From Thunnus maccoyii (taxonomy: Eukaryota > Chordata > Actinopteri > Scombriformes > Scombridae), in assembly GCF_910596095.1 (NCBI RefSeq), contig NC_056539.1:13650501-13714500 (forward strand): 64,000 nt of DNA, given 5' to 3'. The translations under genes were made by a program, and so were the position numbers. Numbering within the stretch: the first letter of the stretch is position 1; each line of letters begins with the position of its first letter. Positions 31,958-43,850 of the stretch are shown here, in pieces. The notes under the pieces were generated by a model, which saw only the letters and a program-made list of their open reading frames with translations, did not search any database and had not been told where the DNA came from.

Positions 31958-33005
31958 TCATTCTTCACGTTCCAGCTCTTCATCTGTGTAGCAGGGAGAA
32001 GAGGAAGAGGAGAGAGTGAAGGAGGATTTGGATGGACTTCCGAACTCGTCGTTGTCCATCTCACTCGCTGGTCTCTTGTAGCTGCAAGAGGCCGTGTCAG
32101 GTGTGATATTGCCTAGCTCCCTTTTCTGGTTTAGGAGAGTGTCAGGGTCCACAAATTCGCAGTACAAATGATCCCAGTTTTGTGTGCTGGTCTTGTTTTC
32201 TGTCTGCACAGGGCTGTCATTAAGTCCCGGGCTGGCTTTGTCCACAGTGCATGGCTCACAGCAGGGGGCCTGCTGAGGCAGACTGGGACTTGAGGCAGCC
32301 TCCTGGGCTGAGCGAGGACCAGAAATCCCCTTTAGGATCAATCTCAAACCAGTGGGGTCACTGGAATCATTAAAGAGGGAAGATTCCCATAGAAAGTCTT
32401 CAGAATGAGGGACACTGTCTGGGGGACACAGGTCAAGATCTCCATCAAGACGAGCGGCCCTCAGTTTGGCACCAAGGTGGAGAATGATAGGTGACCTCTC
32501 AGTTAGAATGAGCCGGGAATCATCCTCTCGTTTACTGTGTACATAGAGAAGCTGGAAAATTGACAGTGGAGTTCGTTTTTAAAAACATTCTCCTCATATT
32601 GTAAAATATATATATAGTGCAGTGACTTTAAAGTGACACCCAAACTCCGCCATAGGCTTAAAGGTTGCAATTCAGCTTCTGTTGTAACTGACATTAATGT
32701 AAGATGAATAAAGCTGCTTTCTCTAGGAGAAGGAAGGAATTCACTTTCTGCATCCACTTTCTAAGCCTACTGATAGTGAGAGTGTGATGCCTGAAGGTTA
32801 AATTTTTGGGCATTTGAGTGACTATATTTGAATATTGTCTGCATCTGCTTCACATTGAGGTATAGTAACTGAAACAGTGGTTATATATAAAACAGTTTCA
32901 CTTATTAACAAGCTTTAGCCATGGTTTAAAATAGATGTCTGGATGTCTTTTGTCTTGAACTAGCCATATCAAATCAACAACATAAATCTTTCTTACCTTC
33001 GCCAT
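31958..33005 (-). CDS. Unrecognised 200-aa protein, two-exon model
   Basis: I do not recognise the family. Exon 1 is 33005-32997 (Met-Ala-Lys), with a good Kozak context (GAAAATGG) and a perfect donor AAG/GTAAGA. Exon 2 is 32551-31958, after a pyrimidine-rich acceptor TTTTCCAG. Both junctions are phase 0. A canonical poly(A) signal lies 80 nt past the TGA. The N-terminal about 40 residues are amphipathic (two similar segments, SRLILTERSPIILHLG and later GLRLILKG). The middle is acidic and Trp-containing (SEDFLWESSLFND). The rest is low-complexity, rich in Ser, Pro and Cys, with a possible NLS (YKRPASEMD) and a Ser run before an acidic tail (DEELEREE). There is no signal peptide or membrane helix. 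The composition suggests a nuclear or regulatory disordered protein, but that is inference. An alternative model inserts an in-phase exon starting AAAGTGGATGCAG near 32763; its donor is weak. No function is proposed. Confidence 0.55.
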
Positions 33006-36000
33006 TTTCACAGTAAGTAGATTGCAGTTTTCTTACAAGAGTTGTTAGGATTTGATAATAAATAACAACAGTGTATGTTTGAGTGTGTATTTTTAACAGT
33101 TTGCTGATAGATATTTGAATTCTATTGTTTTGTTGCGTCATCAGTTGTTGCCATGGTGAAATGGATCAATAGATTCTGTGTTTACTCTCAATTTGTCTAA
33201 TATGTCTAGATACACAAGTAAAAGTACTGCATGGTTTTCCATTACATAAGCACAGAACAACCTTGACAGTCCCTTGAAAATTCTTTGAGTAAAATATGAA
33301 ATATATGATCGAGCAAAAAGAAAACATCCCATCTACAATCTCAAAAGGACGTTTTGAAAAATGACTTCTGGAAAGCAGAAGTCATTGACAGAGGTCCTAA
33401 CTGGTCTGTCCCAGGTGTTTTAGACTCTATGTTGCGATCCTTTCTAATAAACACCCAGCAGAGGGTTTCTGGTGCTATCTCACCCCTGAAGGCTAACACA
33501 ACACAATCGACAGAAAAGATAGCAGAAGCCATCATTGTCATTTAAGGGGGTTATGTCACCATATTTCACCAGATTGAGCCTATATAATGTTGGCCAGTGT
33601 ATTGTCATGGTGTTGGCAGTTATTCACTGATATATGAATTGAATTCTTGTTGCTCTGAGGGATGGCAGTGGAAATCCAATTGTAACAATCAGACAAAAGA
33701 CCATTTGAAAAAAAGTGTTGTGTGTGAACAGCAGATATATGATTTGTGCCACTTTTATGTTCATATTACCTGTAGAGATTTTATATTTCCCTGCATCTAT
33801 TTCCTGTACTGGAGCCACACCAGCATCTTGCACTGTGTTGCTCTTCAAATTGTTCATCATATGATTATTTATTGTCAATGAAGCTCGTCTTACATAATTG
33901 ATAAATACATGAAATAGCTGTAATTTGCAAGACAATCTTCATCTCATCCCAGCTCACTCATTAAAGTAATGATTTGTGAATTTAATACTGTTGATAGTGA
34001 GGCAGAAGGCTCATAATCACATAAGTGCCAGAGAGAGCTGAATGACTCATGAAAGGCCGTGGCAGAGGCTATTACGTTTATGTAAATAGCTCCCATTAGA
34101 AAGAGGAACGTGGAGCTTCATCATATCATTCAAAGATAAAAATTACCCCAAAACAATTCAGCTCCATGTGACAAAGATCAAGCTACAGCCAGTCTTATGA
34201 CTCCACCTTGTGGAGAGAAGATGGTAGGCCCTATTAGTCCTCATGAGGAACTACTGATAAAAGAATCCTTCAAAGTAATAAAAAACAGCAGTCATGCATC
34301 ACACAGCCTGTAATTTAAAAGAGATGTAAAACTGCAACAGTCTAATCAAGTTAATAAATGCTTTCATTTTAAGACACATCCTCATTTCCGCCCATTTTTA
34401 GTTTCAAGCATGCAAGATTACACTCTGTGATCATTTTGATTATAGCTGCATTATATTTATGCTATTCTTATATGTTCTATAAATAAGAAACACTATCTAA
34501 AAGACATTTTTGCAGATTTTGCTGCAGTGTAAACTGCAGGAAACTATTAATGTATTTCACTGTCTCCAGTACTGTGTTTTGGCACTAGAGAGCAGTATCG
34601 CCATTCACACAGTGTCTCTGACGTCCTCAGCCAGATGAGGTTGGTGAGAAGATTTACCAAGTTTGTTTTAAGCTTATTATTTAGTCTTTGGTCTCGATAT
34701 GATGTTGAATGATACTAAAATTAAAACAACACCCTTAGATTATTCAAAACCTATCAGAACATTTAATTATATACTCAATTGTTATAGTGTGTTTTTATTA
34801 TATTGTCTCTCATGAAAATCTGTTGCCATTTTATTAGGTGCACATAGCTAGAAGTAATTCAGCCAAATACAGCAGCACTGCAATAATTCCTGCCTTTATG
34901 AAGATTATAATGTCATTTTGGAGGCTGCAGTTTGCAATAGCCTAGTGTTTAGGCTACTTGAATTGCATTATACTGAGGAGTGTATTTAAATGGGGTGGAA
35001 AAATATTAGAAAGCTCTCTCAGTAATATTACAGGACTTTAGGCATTCATTTTTGCTAAGTGTACCTTGTAAACTGGCCACCAAGTGTGAGAGATTGAAAA
35101 AAGCTTATGATGGAGCTCTATTAACTCATATATTATAGGCCTTTAAGAAAACACTCCAGGGAAACAGAAATAATAAATTAGGTGCTATAGAGTTAAGTAC
35201 TTATCACTACTAGAATACGCTATAAAATGGCCTCATAAAATGAGATTTTTTGGTCAATAGATAAAGAAGTTGACTAAGTTCCTTAATGAACTCTGTAAGG
35301 CACTGCAAGTCATATTTATTTCCTTTTTATGTTTTGTTGGATTAGTTGTCTACATTCACTCCCATATCTAAAGTGTGTGTGGGCCCTGAATGCATCATGG
35401 CCTCTAACTGATGCTTGCACAAAGTGCCCAGCTGCACTGCACCGTCCTTGGGTCTCCTGCTTGCAGCTCACTCAGCTTTCGGAGGGATGCAGTGATCCTC
35501 CTGTGGCCCTGAGCCACAACCGGGTCGTCTCTGAAATGCTGCCTGAAAAATACATTTCCCACAGGTAACACACCACATTCCCAGATAACCACAAGATAGA
35601 ACAATAGCAAGGTTACAGTGTCTTTGACCCCCTCTCTGAACATAGTCATCACCAGGTGAGTGACCCGATGTGTTTCATACACATTGAACTTCCTATACAC
35701 AGGGTGCACATAGTGTACTTCTACATCTTGTATGAGCCATTTGTCTTTCCATCCCACCTCTGTGCTTGGGTAGAGCAAGCGTTTAATATCCCACCTCTTG
35801 AAATGAAGTGCCATTAATTTTATCCTTCTTTCCAGTTTGCAAAGTGTCCCTCCAAACAGCAGCCGGCTCGATCTAATTCCTAATGACTGTTGTGAGTGCT
35901 GACTCGGCTATTGTAAAACAAATGATATCTCTGTCCTGTTGGAATAATCCCAGTCTATTTCAATGGAAGGGGCCGTATTAAAATGACAAAAGGGGGAGGA

Positions 36001-36035
36001 TATTTCCATCTTATGATAAATGTGCAAATGTCCAC
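33006..36035. other. Start of gene desert, no exon seen
   Basis: AT-rich with short inverted repeats. A weak CTCF-like motif (GCACTAGAGAGCAGTA, 34582-34597) and a perfect 11-bp-stem hairpin (33360-33386) are the only structured items. A 136-aa minus-strand frame at 35404-35814 has no supporting splice or start context. Confidence 0.45.
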
Positions 36036-36039
36036 CAAA

Positions 36040-36300
36040 GCTGAATCAGACACCACATTTTAATGGCCTGATTGCTCGTTCATTTCTCGCCTCATTCTCT
36101 AGCAGCCCCGCTCCCTCCTTTTTAATGCAGAGCTGGTCATATTTTGTCCCAGATTAGTATAGACGCTGGCTGACAGTTGCCTCTGCTCAAGGTATTTAGA
36201 AGACATAATTCATTCATAGATCTTGAAGTGCTCCCATTTGTCATCCCCATTTTTTATGCTCAGTCTCTGCATAGTCGCTCATTCCTCTGGGTGCTGGCGT
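36040..36300. promoter_or_regulatory. Candidate conserved non-coding element
   Basis: A complex, repeat-free, ORF-poor block with ACATAATTCATTCATAG and balanced GC, within a desert of degraded sequence. The call rests on texture only; no alignment was possible. Confidence 0.25.
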
Positions 36301-36332
36301 GCGTGTGTGTGTATGTGTGTGTGTGTGTGTGT
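36301..36332 (+). repeat. GT microsatellite
   Basis: (GT)n with one GTAT interruption. Confidence 0.9.
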
Positions 36333-38377
36333 CAGGGGAGATGAGGGCCAGAGCAGTTTTCAGCTGATGTATTAGCTAGCATATGCAAGCAATGAATTAT
36401 CAAGGAGGAAAAGGAGTCAATTATCCACTCCTAAAGAGGGGCTGGGCCTGTGTGGCCTAGGGGCCCCTTTCCATATTTACCAAATCATTTCACAGAAAGG
36501 TACACTGGGAGACCTGGGGAGAGGAGACAGTGAGCAGACACACACACGCACGAACACAAACACACACTCTTTAAAGCTTTGACCCTCTCAAGCTCAACCT
36601 TGCCCCCTCTCGTCACTTTCCCCCCCTGCACATGCTCAGTGCCGCCTCCTCGGTTAACAAGGACAGGGAGTGACGTTTGGATCCGTATGGTCATAATCCA
36701 TTTCTATACACATCGACTCCTCAAACTGATTTCGGCTGAGCTGGAATAGCCACGCCGTGACCATCAGCCATTTTGCCGTGCCCCAATTCTCTCCCCTGAC
36801 TCCCCTCAAATCAAAATGGGGCCCTGATTGACTGTGCTGCTCTGACTAATAGAGTGGATATGGTAAATGAAATACCGGGCACTTTCATTCCAAAGTCTCT
36901 TACCCCCTGTGTCCCCAGTCACTTTGCCTTGACATATTTTCAGAGACTGAGCGTTCTATCCTGTTTTTGATGAGGACAGACTGAGACGAGGTGCAAGCGG
37001 CGGTGGCGGTGATGCCTCAGAGCAGCCGGGACCCTTGGACATGGGCGGCCGAGCCGACAGAGCCTCCGGTGACTGACAGGGCTGACACTTAGGGAAATGA
37101 GGTCGTTAGACAGCATTATGAGTGGGCTGATAGCTCGGTAATGGGTTTTAACTTTGAAATTTAACACAGAAGCCCTTCGGGGATGGGTTTGATGTGCAGG
37201 CAGACAGGTGGGTTCCTCCAGAATAAAGAAGGCAACTCTCCCGGGCACCAGAGAGAACAGGCTTGGTTGAGAGAAAAAAGGGGGATGAGGAAACAGAGAG
37301 AACAGTGGAAAGATGATGGGGAGTGTTCTAAAAATAAAGCACACCAGACAGTGATCCTCTTTAACACGGGAAAGTCAAGAAGAGGGTTTCAGCAGATGAC
37401 TGACTTTTGTTTTTGGGCCTGCCCTTCACTTTGGGCTTACTGAAAGAGTTTTGCTTTCTTTTTCCGATTTGAATGTCCACACAGTCCAAGTGAAAAATTA
37501 TCTCCTCCATCCAGATGATTGTTCCCCAAACTGTTTTAATCTCTTATGGCTCAATGGCAGAAGGTACCGATTCATAAAACAATGGGCAGTTTCACATCCT
37601 TTGTTATGTTTCGGAAGGTTTATAATTTTGCACGCTGTATGCACACAGCTGCCTTCCGAGCTGCCTTGAGTCTTAAGAAAGGGCGTCTAAATTTAGCACG
37701 TAACGATAAACTCTTAAGTTATAAGACATAGGCTAATGCGTGAGGGTGTTAAAACCAGTGGGATAGTTTAGTGGAGATTAAGGGACGTATCAAAGACTTG
37801 TGTAAAGCTCCATCAAAAGCTGTGCGGTTGTTTGGTGGGCATCTGCACATGCTTTTATAAAAAAAAAGGCTCACAGAGCTTTGGCAGCCAGTGAGTGACT
37901 GATAATGTCTCAACATCACTCCCATTACTCCTTTTGGCTGTGCTGCGGAAACGAATGGTCCACTTTACTGCTGCTGTGGACCTAGCAAGTTCTGTTCAGG
38001 AGGAAGATTTAGAGGGGGGTTATGGCCGTCCAGCGGAGGGCAAGACAACTCACAGGAGAGGATGAAATGGATGAGGTGGAGTAGAGGGATGAAGGCAGTT
38101 TCATTCATTCCCCCTGACTTGGTTCAGGGGAGATGAATCACGTGTGGGGTCTTTGAGTGGGTTATGGAGGGAAGAAAGAAGGTCAGGTTTCCATGGCAGG
38201 ATTTTTCAGTAGAGCAGATGAGGGGAGTTTGGCAATACAAATCAAGTCAAGAAGCTTCACAATGTGTTTCGGCTCTGTGTCCTGCAGGCATCTCTTTCAT
38301 GGCACTCTAGAGAGTACACACCTCATCAGAACAGCCCGACTGGTCATGGAGTGATTTCTGGTTTATTAGAAGTATAC

Positions 38378-38420
<43 letters not shown>

Positions 38421-39800
38421 AGTGGCAACCTCATTTCTGTTTATTTCTGGTGTGTTAAGTATCTTTCACAAATCTCTGCCGCTTTAATCAGCATCTGTCA
38501 GGGAATTCATTATGCCACTTTCACTGGCTCAAGTGAACACAAAGCCCTTCTTCAGAGTTGTGAAAAAAACAGAGAAATAACAGCCCCTTTCACTACCAGA
38601 GGTGTGGATGATCGCTGCAGCAGGCTTAAGTGACAGGTAAATTGCAGGTTAAGTGGAGAACACAGTCTTTTAACAAGAGACTCCAGGCTCCTGCAAATCC
38701 TCCTTAGTCTTTAATCTGAATACAAAAGGCAGGGGCGGGGGGATTAAATCTGACCCCTCAATGTTCTGTTTGTTCCAGACTCCACTCGAGGGCCTGCTAT
38801 AGCCAGCAGAAGAGTCCCGGGTTTGCATTTCCCTTTGTGCGATGCCATGCATTTAAAAACAACACCGTCCACAATGCTGCCTCTTTAGTGGCTAACTTTA
38901 CCTGGGACAAAGGATGTCCTGGAGTCACCAGCTTCTCCACCCTTATCAAGCTTTGGTGTAAGATGTAGTTGGAATTCTTTTAAAAGGGGACTGTTTATTT
39001 AATTGTGGATGAAACGCCATAACGTGGCATCAGGCTGCTGTAGAGAAAAAACAAATCCTTCTTTATTTAGCAGCGGAGACGGTTAGAAAGAGGAGAAGGG
39101 AGAGAAAGGGCCGGGGTGAGGCAGGCGGTTAGGGCTTGCCGAGAGAAAGGCGCTTTGGGTTGTCAACGTTTTAGAGGCTTAGAGTCAAACCTATCCGGGC
39201 TCAGGAGAGAGGAGTCTGGGTGTTAGGCAGGCAGAATGACTCCTGATAGAAGGAGTTTGCGGCTCAAGTCGAGAGGAATCGTCTTGGCTCCCGGATGAGG
39301 CGAGGACTAATTGATTCTCTGAAGTTTCCTGTCGCAGAGCCCGATTACAGGTATGACCGGATTAAAAAAGGAGAGGGAAAAAAACAAGGGATCTGGAGGA
39401 GGGAAATGGTAAAAATCAAAGAGAAAAGAAGATGAGGGCTGCCATAGACGGATCAGCATCGCTTATACGCATTGATGTGCTTACTTTTGTGTGTGTTTTG
39501 TTTGTGTGTGTGTGTGAGTATGTTCATGCGTACACACACCGGTGCAGCTGTGTTTGATCTCTATGCTCAGTGGCAATCATCAGGTCACATTGCAAGGCCC
39601 CTTTCTCTGGTGTGTTGCACAGGAGCACATTGTGTTGTAGCAGCATGCTTCCCCTAATCACTCACTTCTGGTTAACACGTCTCAAAGCCAGAGGCATGTG
39701 TCTCGCCTGCCCATAACAGTCCATGACAAGATTGAGTACTGAGCATGTGGGAGCCATAGTGAGGCGGGCTCTACGAGAGAAGCCTCCAGGAGAAGGAGAG
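36333..39800. other. Gene desert segment
   Basis: No exon supported. It contains a pure GT microsatellite at 38379-38418 and otherwise moderately GC-rich unique sequence with many short complex blocks. The antisense frames at 36.9-37.4 kb lack start and splice context. Confidence 0.4.
38379..38418 (+). repeat. (TG)20 microsatellite
   Basis: A pure 40-bp dinucleotide run. Confidence 0.95.
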
Positions 39801-40090
39801 TTAGGACGCATATCTAGACCTAAGCTGTCATGCGTGCGGCTGTAATGGCTTGTTTAGTGGCAAAGTCCAATCTAGGGCCCCAGAGAGCCATTATTCCTGG
39901 ACTATCGATCGGGCCCTCGGGCCACCACAGCTCGGGCCCCTGTCCCTGATCCTGTTCAGTAATAAGCGTACTCATGTCAAGGCGGTAATTATCATTGATC
40001 TGTAGCCGCTGTGACAGGGCAGCGGCCCCTTGCCGTGATTCATACCCGGCGTGGGGCTACTGGACTTGAGGCACCAAATCACCAATCTCC
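39800..40090. promoter_or_regulatory. Candidate conserved non-coding element
   Basis: A complex GC-balanced block with GGCGGTAATTATCATTGATC and repeated CTCGGGCC motifs (39915-39940). It has no microsatellite or transposon signature and lies directly before a transposon relic. Inferred from composition only. Confidence 0.3.
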
Positions 40091-40404
40091 CCTCGTCGTA
40101 TGCAGCTTCTGGTGGCACTGCCATGCTGCGTCCTGGAAACAAAGGACTTAGGAGATGGATTCCAGTTTTTCTGGCTTTTTGCTGCTACTTTCTGGGTGGC
40201 AGTTTTGGACAAAGCTAATTACCAGCAGGAGAGTCTCGCTCGTTTTCTGGGCACATTGTCCAAGAACTTATTTATGACCAACTTTGTTCTCGATGAAGTA
40301 CGATGAAGTACTCTGAAGAAAGTTATATATGTGGCTTTGTGCTTGACTTTTTAATACTTCTGCACATTCAGTTTTTAGCTGTGCTATTAGCATGGCTCCA
40401 GGAA

Positions 40405-40920
40405 ATGTGTTTGGTCCAGACTGAAATATCTAAACAATTATTGGATGAAATTTTGCACAGCCATTCACGGTGCCCAGAGAATAAAGTCTATTGACTTTGG
40501 TCATCCCCTGATTTTTCCTCTAGTGCCTTCACAAGGTTAACATTTGTGGTTTTGAGTGAACTGTCTCCACAACTATTCATGTTCCCCTCAGGATGAGTTG
40601 TAAAAAATGTAGTGATCCCTTAACGTTAAATCTAGCACCATTGTCAAAATTTCAATTTGTCCAGTACTTTTTTTAATGACCAAATACCTGCTAAACTAAT
40701 GACACTCCCATCAGCCTCAGCTGTACTTTGTGTTTAGTGCAAATTAGCAAACACACCAAACTAAGATAATGGCAAACATTATATCTGCCAAACATCAGCA
40801 CATTAGCATGGTCATTGTGAGCATGTTAACATGCTGATATTATTATATTTGTCTCAAAGCACCACTGCACCTATAAGTACAGCCTCACATGCTGCCAACA
40901 TGGCTGTAAAGTCTCAGTAT
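40405..40920. mobile_element. Interspersed repeat relic (common fish family)
   Basis: It contains the motif series TTGGATGAAATTTTGCACAG, CCAGAGAATAAAGTC, CAAAATTTCAATTTGTCCAG, ACCAAATACCTGC and GTGAGCATGTTAACATGCTG, which I recognise as an abundant non-autonomous repeat of percomorph genomes. Edges are approximate and no coding capacity remains. Confidence 0.65.
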
Positions 40921-43110
40921 CAACTCACAGTCTACAGACTTTATTGGCGAAAGTCTTCACAGGCTATCTCTGATTGAATCTAATTGCACTACATGCTCAT
41001 GGTAAACCCCCCGCTTGTATTGGGGTGACAGAGGTGTGTGAGGACGGGGAAATAGTGAGAGTGAGATAGGCAGCAGAGAGACAGCCAGACAGACAGACAG
41101 AGAAATAGAGAGATGGTGGGGGTTTCAAGGCAGGCAATCAGTTTTCTTTTTGTGAGCGCTGGAGCGGGACCCGTGTCACCTGCAGACCAAACCCCATTTC
41201 CTCTGATTAAGTCCTTTGAAATATTCCATTTGTCAGTGTCACGGCCCCAGTGTGTTGCCGCAGCAAGCAGCCGGCCGTGTCTGTTGACTGTGTCATTCTC
41301 CAATTTACATCAGACACTGACAACATCATCATGTCCCTAATGTCCCCTTGGCTTGCTCTCACTCAAACCTTTGCTCACTGTCTCTATTTCTCTGTTTTAT
41401 TTATCTTTGATGCATCATCAGCCTATCTGCATACTCTGTATCATAGCTGCACAAGAACATCAGTAGTTGTCTGGATCCACCTCTGATTTTCTGTGTACCC
41501 CAAACTATTTGGCTGAATCTGGTGTCTGGGGACTATCACTCTATACCCAAACCTTGAGGGAGTTTTCCTCTTTTAGTGTGTTTTTTTTTCAATCTGTGTC
41601 TGGGGTATCAACAGCTAACATCACTCAGGCCTCCAAAACTCATGCGTGTGATCTAACCCCATTAGCAGCCAATGTCTTTTCAGGAGCAGAGCCGGCATGG
41701 TTCAGAGAGGATGGAAATTTCAATCTCCCCTCTATCATTTTCCCTATCATTACTCCATTCACAGCTATTTCTCTCCATCCTGAGTCCCAAGAGGGAGCGG
41801 AGCGGCTGAAAAGGAGGGCATCGTGCACTCTGTGCCCAACTTTAATATGAGTGGAGCAGAAAGGAGAGAGGGGGTGTTTATACATTATTAGGGGTCTATT
41901 ATAAAGCAGCTATCACATTCTCCCTCTTCTCTCCCTCGTCCTTTCATTCCCTCACTCTCCTGACAGGTAGCGGGCGGGCTGCCTTGATGACTAGACTCAA
42001 TCACCTGTGACAGTTTTGATTTGATGTCACTCTCTGGGTCGCTCTATTTGTTTGAGCAGTTAAGAGGTAATTGTGTGACATTGGCGGTGGAAGACGTGCT
42101 TTGGCGGCGCACCCGCTGAACCGAGGGGACGAGACGAGGGAGTGTGGCAATAATAAATGAGGGCCATTTTCCCCAGCATTCCCAGACTATGTGTATGTGT
42201 GTGTCAGCGTGTGTGTGTAGCTGATGGGGGTAACAAGAAGGGGCGATGAGCCCCTCTACCCTGGGGGAATTCAACTGTGAGATGCACATTGAGGTCGCCT
42301 GCACCCACTCTTATCATCACTTTCTCTGGTCTGAACAGAATTGTTTCTGTGCGTGTTTGCTCTTTTTCTGTCAAATATGAGTTGAGGTGTCACTCAAAGG
42401 AAAGTCTGAGCCCTCAAAATGTTGACAAGTGATGCAGTATTTGTCATGCTGGTTTTAATAGTTGTTTAATTGATTCCAACAGCATGTTACATTCTTAAAA
42501 TGATGCTGCAATGAAGATGAACTCAGAGGGTAAAACACACTTGCACTACAAATTGTGGGTACTGGCTGCAGCATCACTTGGTTTGTTTGTTACACGTAAC
42601 TCTCCAAACACGTAAAAACAATGGTGACAAAAAGTCTTTTTCAATCTGTTACTTTTGATGTAATATCAAACAGCCTGAAGTGTGATTCAAGAGAAGAATG
42701 CCAAAGATGGTTTAAGATACCGGAAGTCAGTGGAAAAATGTTTCCACTGACATTGTGATCAACATGAAGCATACAGTCCATCTCAAACTTAAAGGGTGAC
42801 TCTATGATTGTTTTGTTTTAGAGTTAATTCCTCCATAAAGAGTAACCCAACACCCTTTGAAGATCTTGTTTTTGCTGACCTCCAGTGGTTTAACTTCTCA
42901 CCTTGCTGCTGTGATGCACAGATGTACTCCAGGACGCTGTGACATCACTGTTGGGTGTGGTTACAGATGCAACAAGCACATGACCTCTGGAAACACTCAC
43001 TGATAGGTGTGGTTGGGTGTGGTCAGAGGTAAAACAGTCTTGAAAGTTTCAACCAAAGAGGGCAGCAAAACATAGCTTTTCAGTCTGGTGTTATGTTACT
43101 CTTTACATAA
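40921..43110. other. Gene desert segment
   Basis: No exon supported. The block 41960-42200 is complex and GC-balanced and could be a conserved element. About 42790-43080 looks like another degraded repeat (CTCCAGTGG, GGTGTGGTTGGGTGTGG). The 127-aa open frame at 41467-41850 is probably fortuitous. Confidence 0.4.
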
Positions 43111-43850
43111 ATACTTTAACATTTTGGGAAATATGCTTATTCACTTTCTTGCGGAGAGTTAGATGACAAAATGTATACCAATCTCATATTTGATTCAAGA
43201 TTCAAGAAACTTTGTCTGTCTCATGTAACAGAAACTCCTCTTTGACATGGATTATTCAAAGACAAAGGTAGGCAAACATAACAACAACAAAGTAGAAACA
43301 GTAGTCATGAATAATGTTTGTTAGTCATGAATGCTAACATCAATACTATAAAAAGACAATTCAGGTGCCTAATGTGATTTATTTAGGGCAGAAATGGCTG
43401 AGGGGATGAGGGACATTTTAAAGGTCTTCCGCTTTGCAAGTGGAACCTTGTAGCAACGGCCTGATGGCAGTAACTGAGAGAAGTGGTGGGATGAGGCTTT
43501 TTTGACCATTAAATAAGAAGAAGCAGCAGTTAGCATTAGGGTTAGCTTAGCATAAAGAATGGAAACAGCTAGCATGGCTCTGTCCAAAAGTAACAAAATC
43601 CACCTACCTGCATATTTAAAACTCACTAATTATCACGTTATCTCTTGTTTGTTAAATCTTTTCACAAACCGATGTGTAAAAACAACAATTTTTGGTTTTA
43701 CAGTGAGTTTGTGCGGGACTATTTTTGGACTGGGAAAAGTGAATTCCTTCGGGGTACCAGACTAGCTGTTTCTCCCTGTTTCCAGTCTTTATGCTAAGCT
43801 AAGCTAACTCACTGCGGCTCCAATTTCATATTAAGATATTGAGAGATGAT
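43111..43850. mobile_element. Palindromic non-autonomous element, copy 1, interrupted
   Basis: It starts TACTTTAACATTTTGGGAAA and carries GGAAACAGCTAGCATGGCTC, AAAACTCACTAATTATCACG and, on the opposite arm, TTTCCAGTCTTTATGCTAAG. The last segment is the inverted form of the left arm, so the element folds back. A foreign segment at 43191-43517 interrupts the left arm. The same family occurs at 49817-51176. Confidence 0.7.
43191..43517. mobile_element. Unclassified insertion nested in palindromic element copy 1
   Basis: The left arm of the host element stops at about 43190 and resumes at about 43518 (GCAGCAGTTAGC). The insert begins TGATTCAAGATTCAAGAAAC and contains a segment starting GGCAGAAATGGCTGAG. 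It looks like one or two retroelement tails. No TSD is clear. Confidence 0.5.

Noticed and set aside
32640-32763. Extra middle exon in the unrecognised minus-strand gene
   Set aside because: It is in phase from the acceptor CTTAG, but no good donor follows; the two-exon model has consensus sites at both junctions.
34582-34597. CTCF-like GCACTAGAGAGCAGTA
   Set aside because: Two mismatches at constrained positions; mentioned only as weak.
35404-35814. 136-aa minus-strand open frame
   Set aside because: Superficially protein-like, but no recognised motif, start context or exon partner; kept only as non-coding desert.
41467-41850. 127-aa plus-strand open frame
   Set aside because: Starts at a non-conserved position and shows no domain; probably chance in a moderately GC-rich block.
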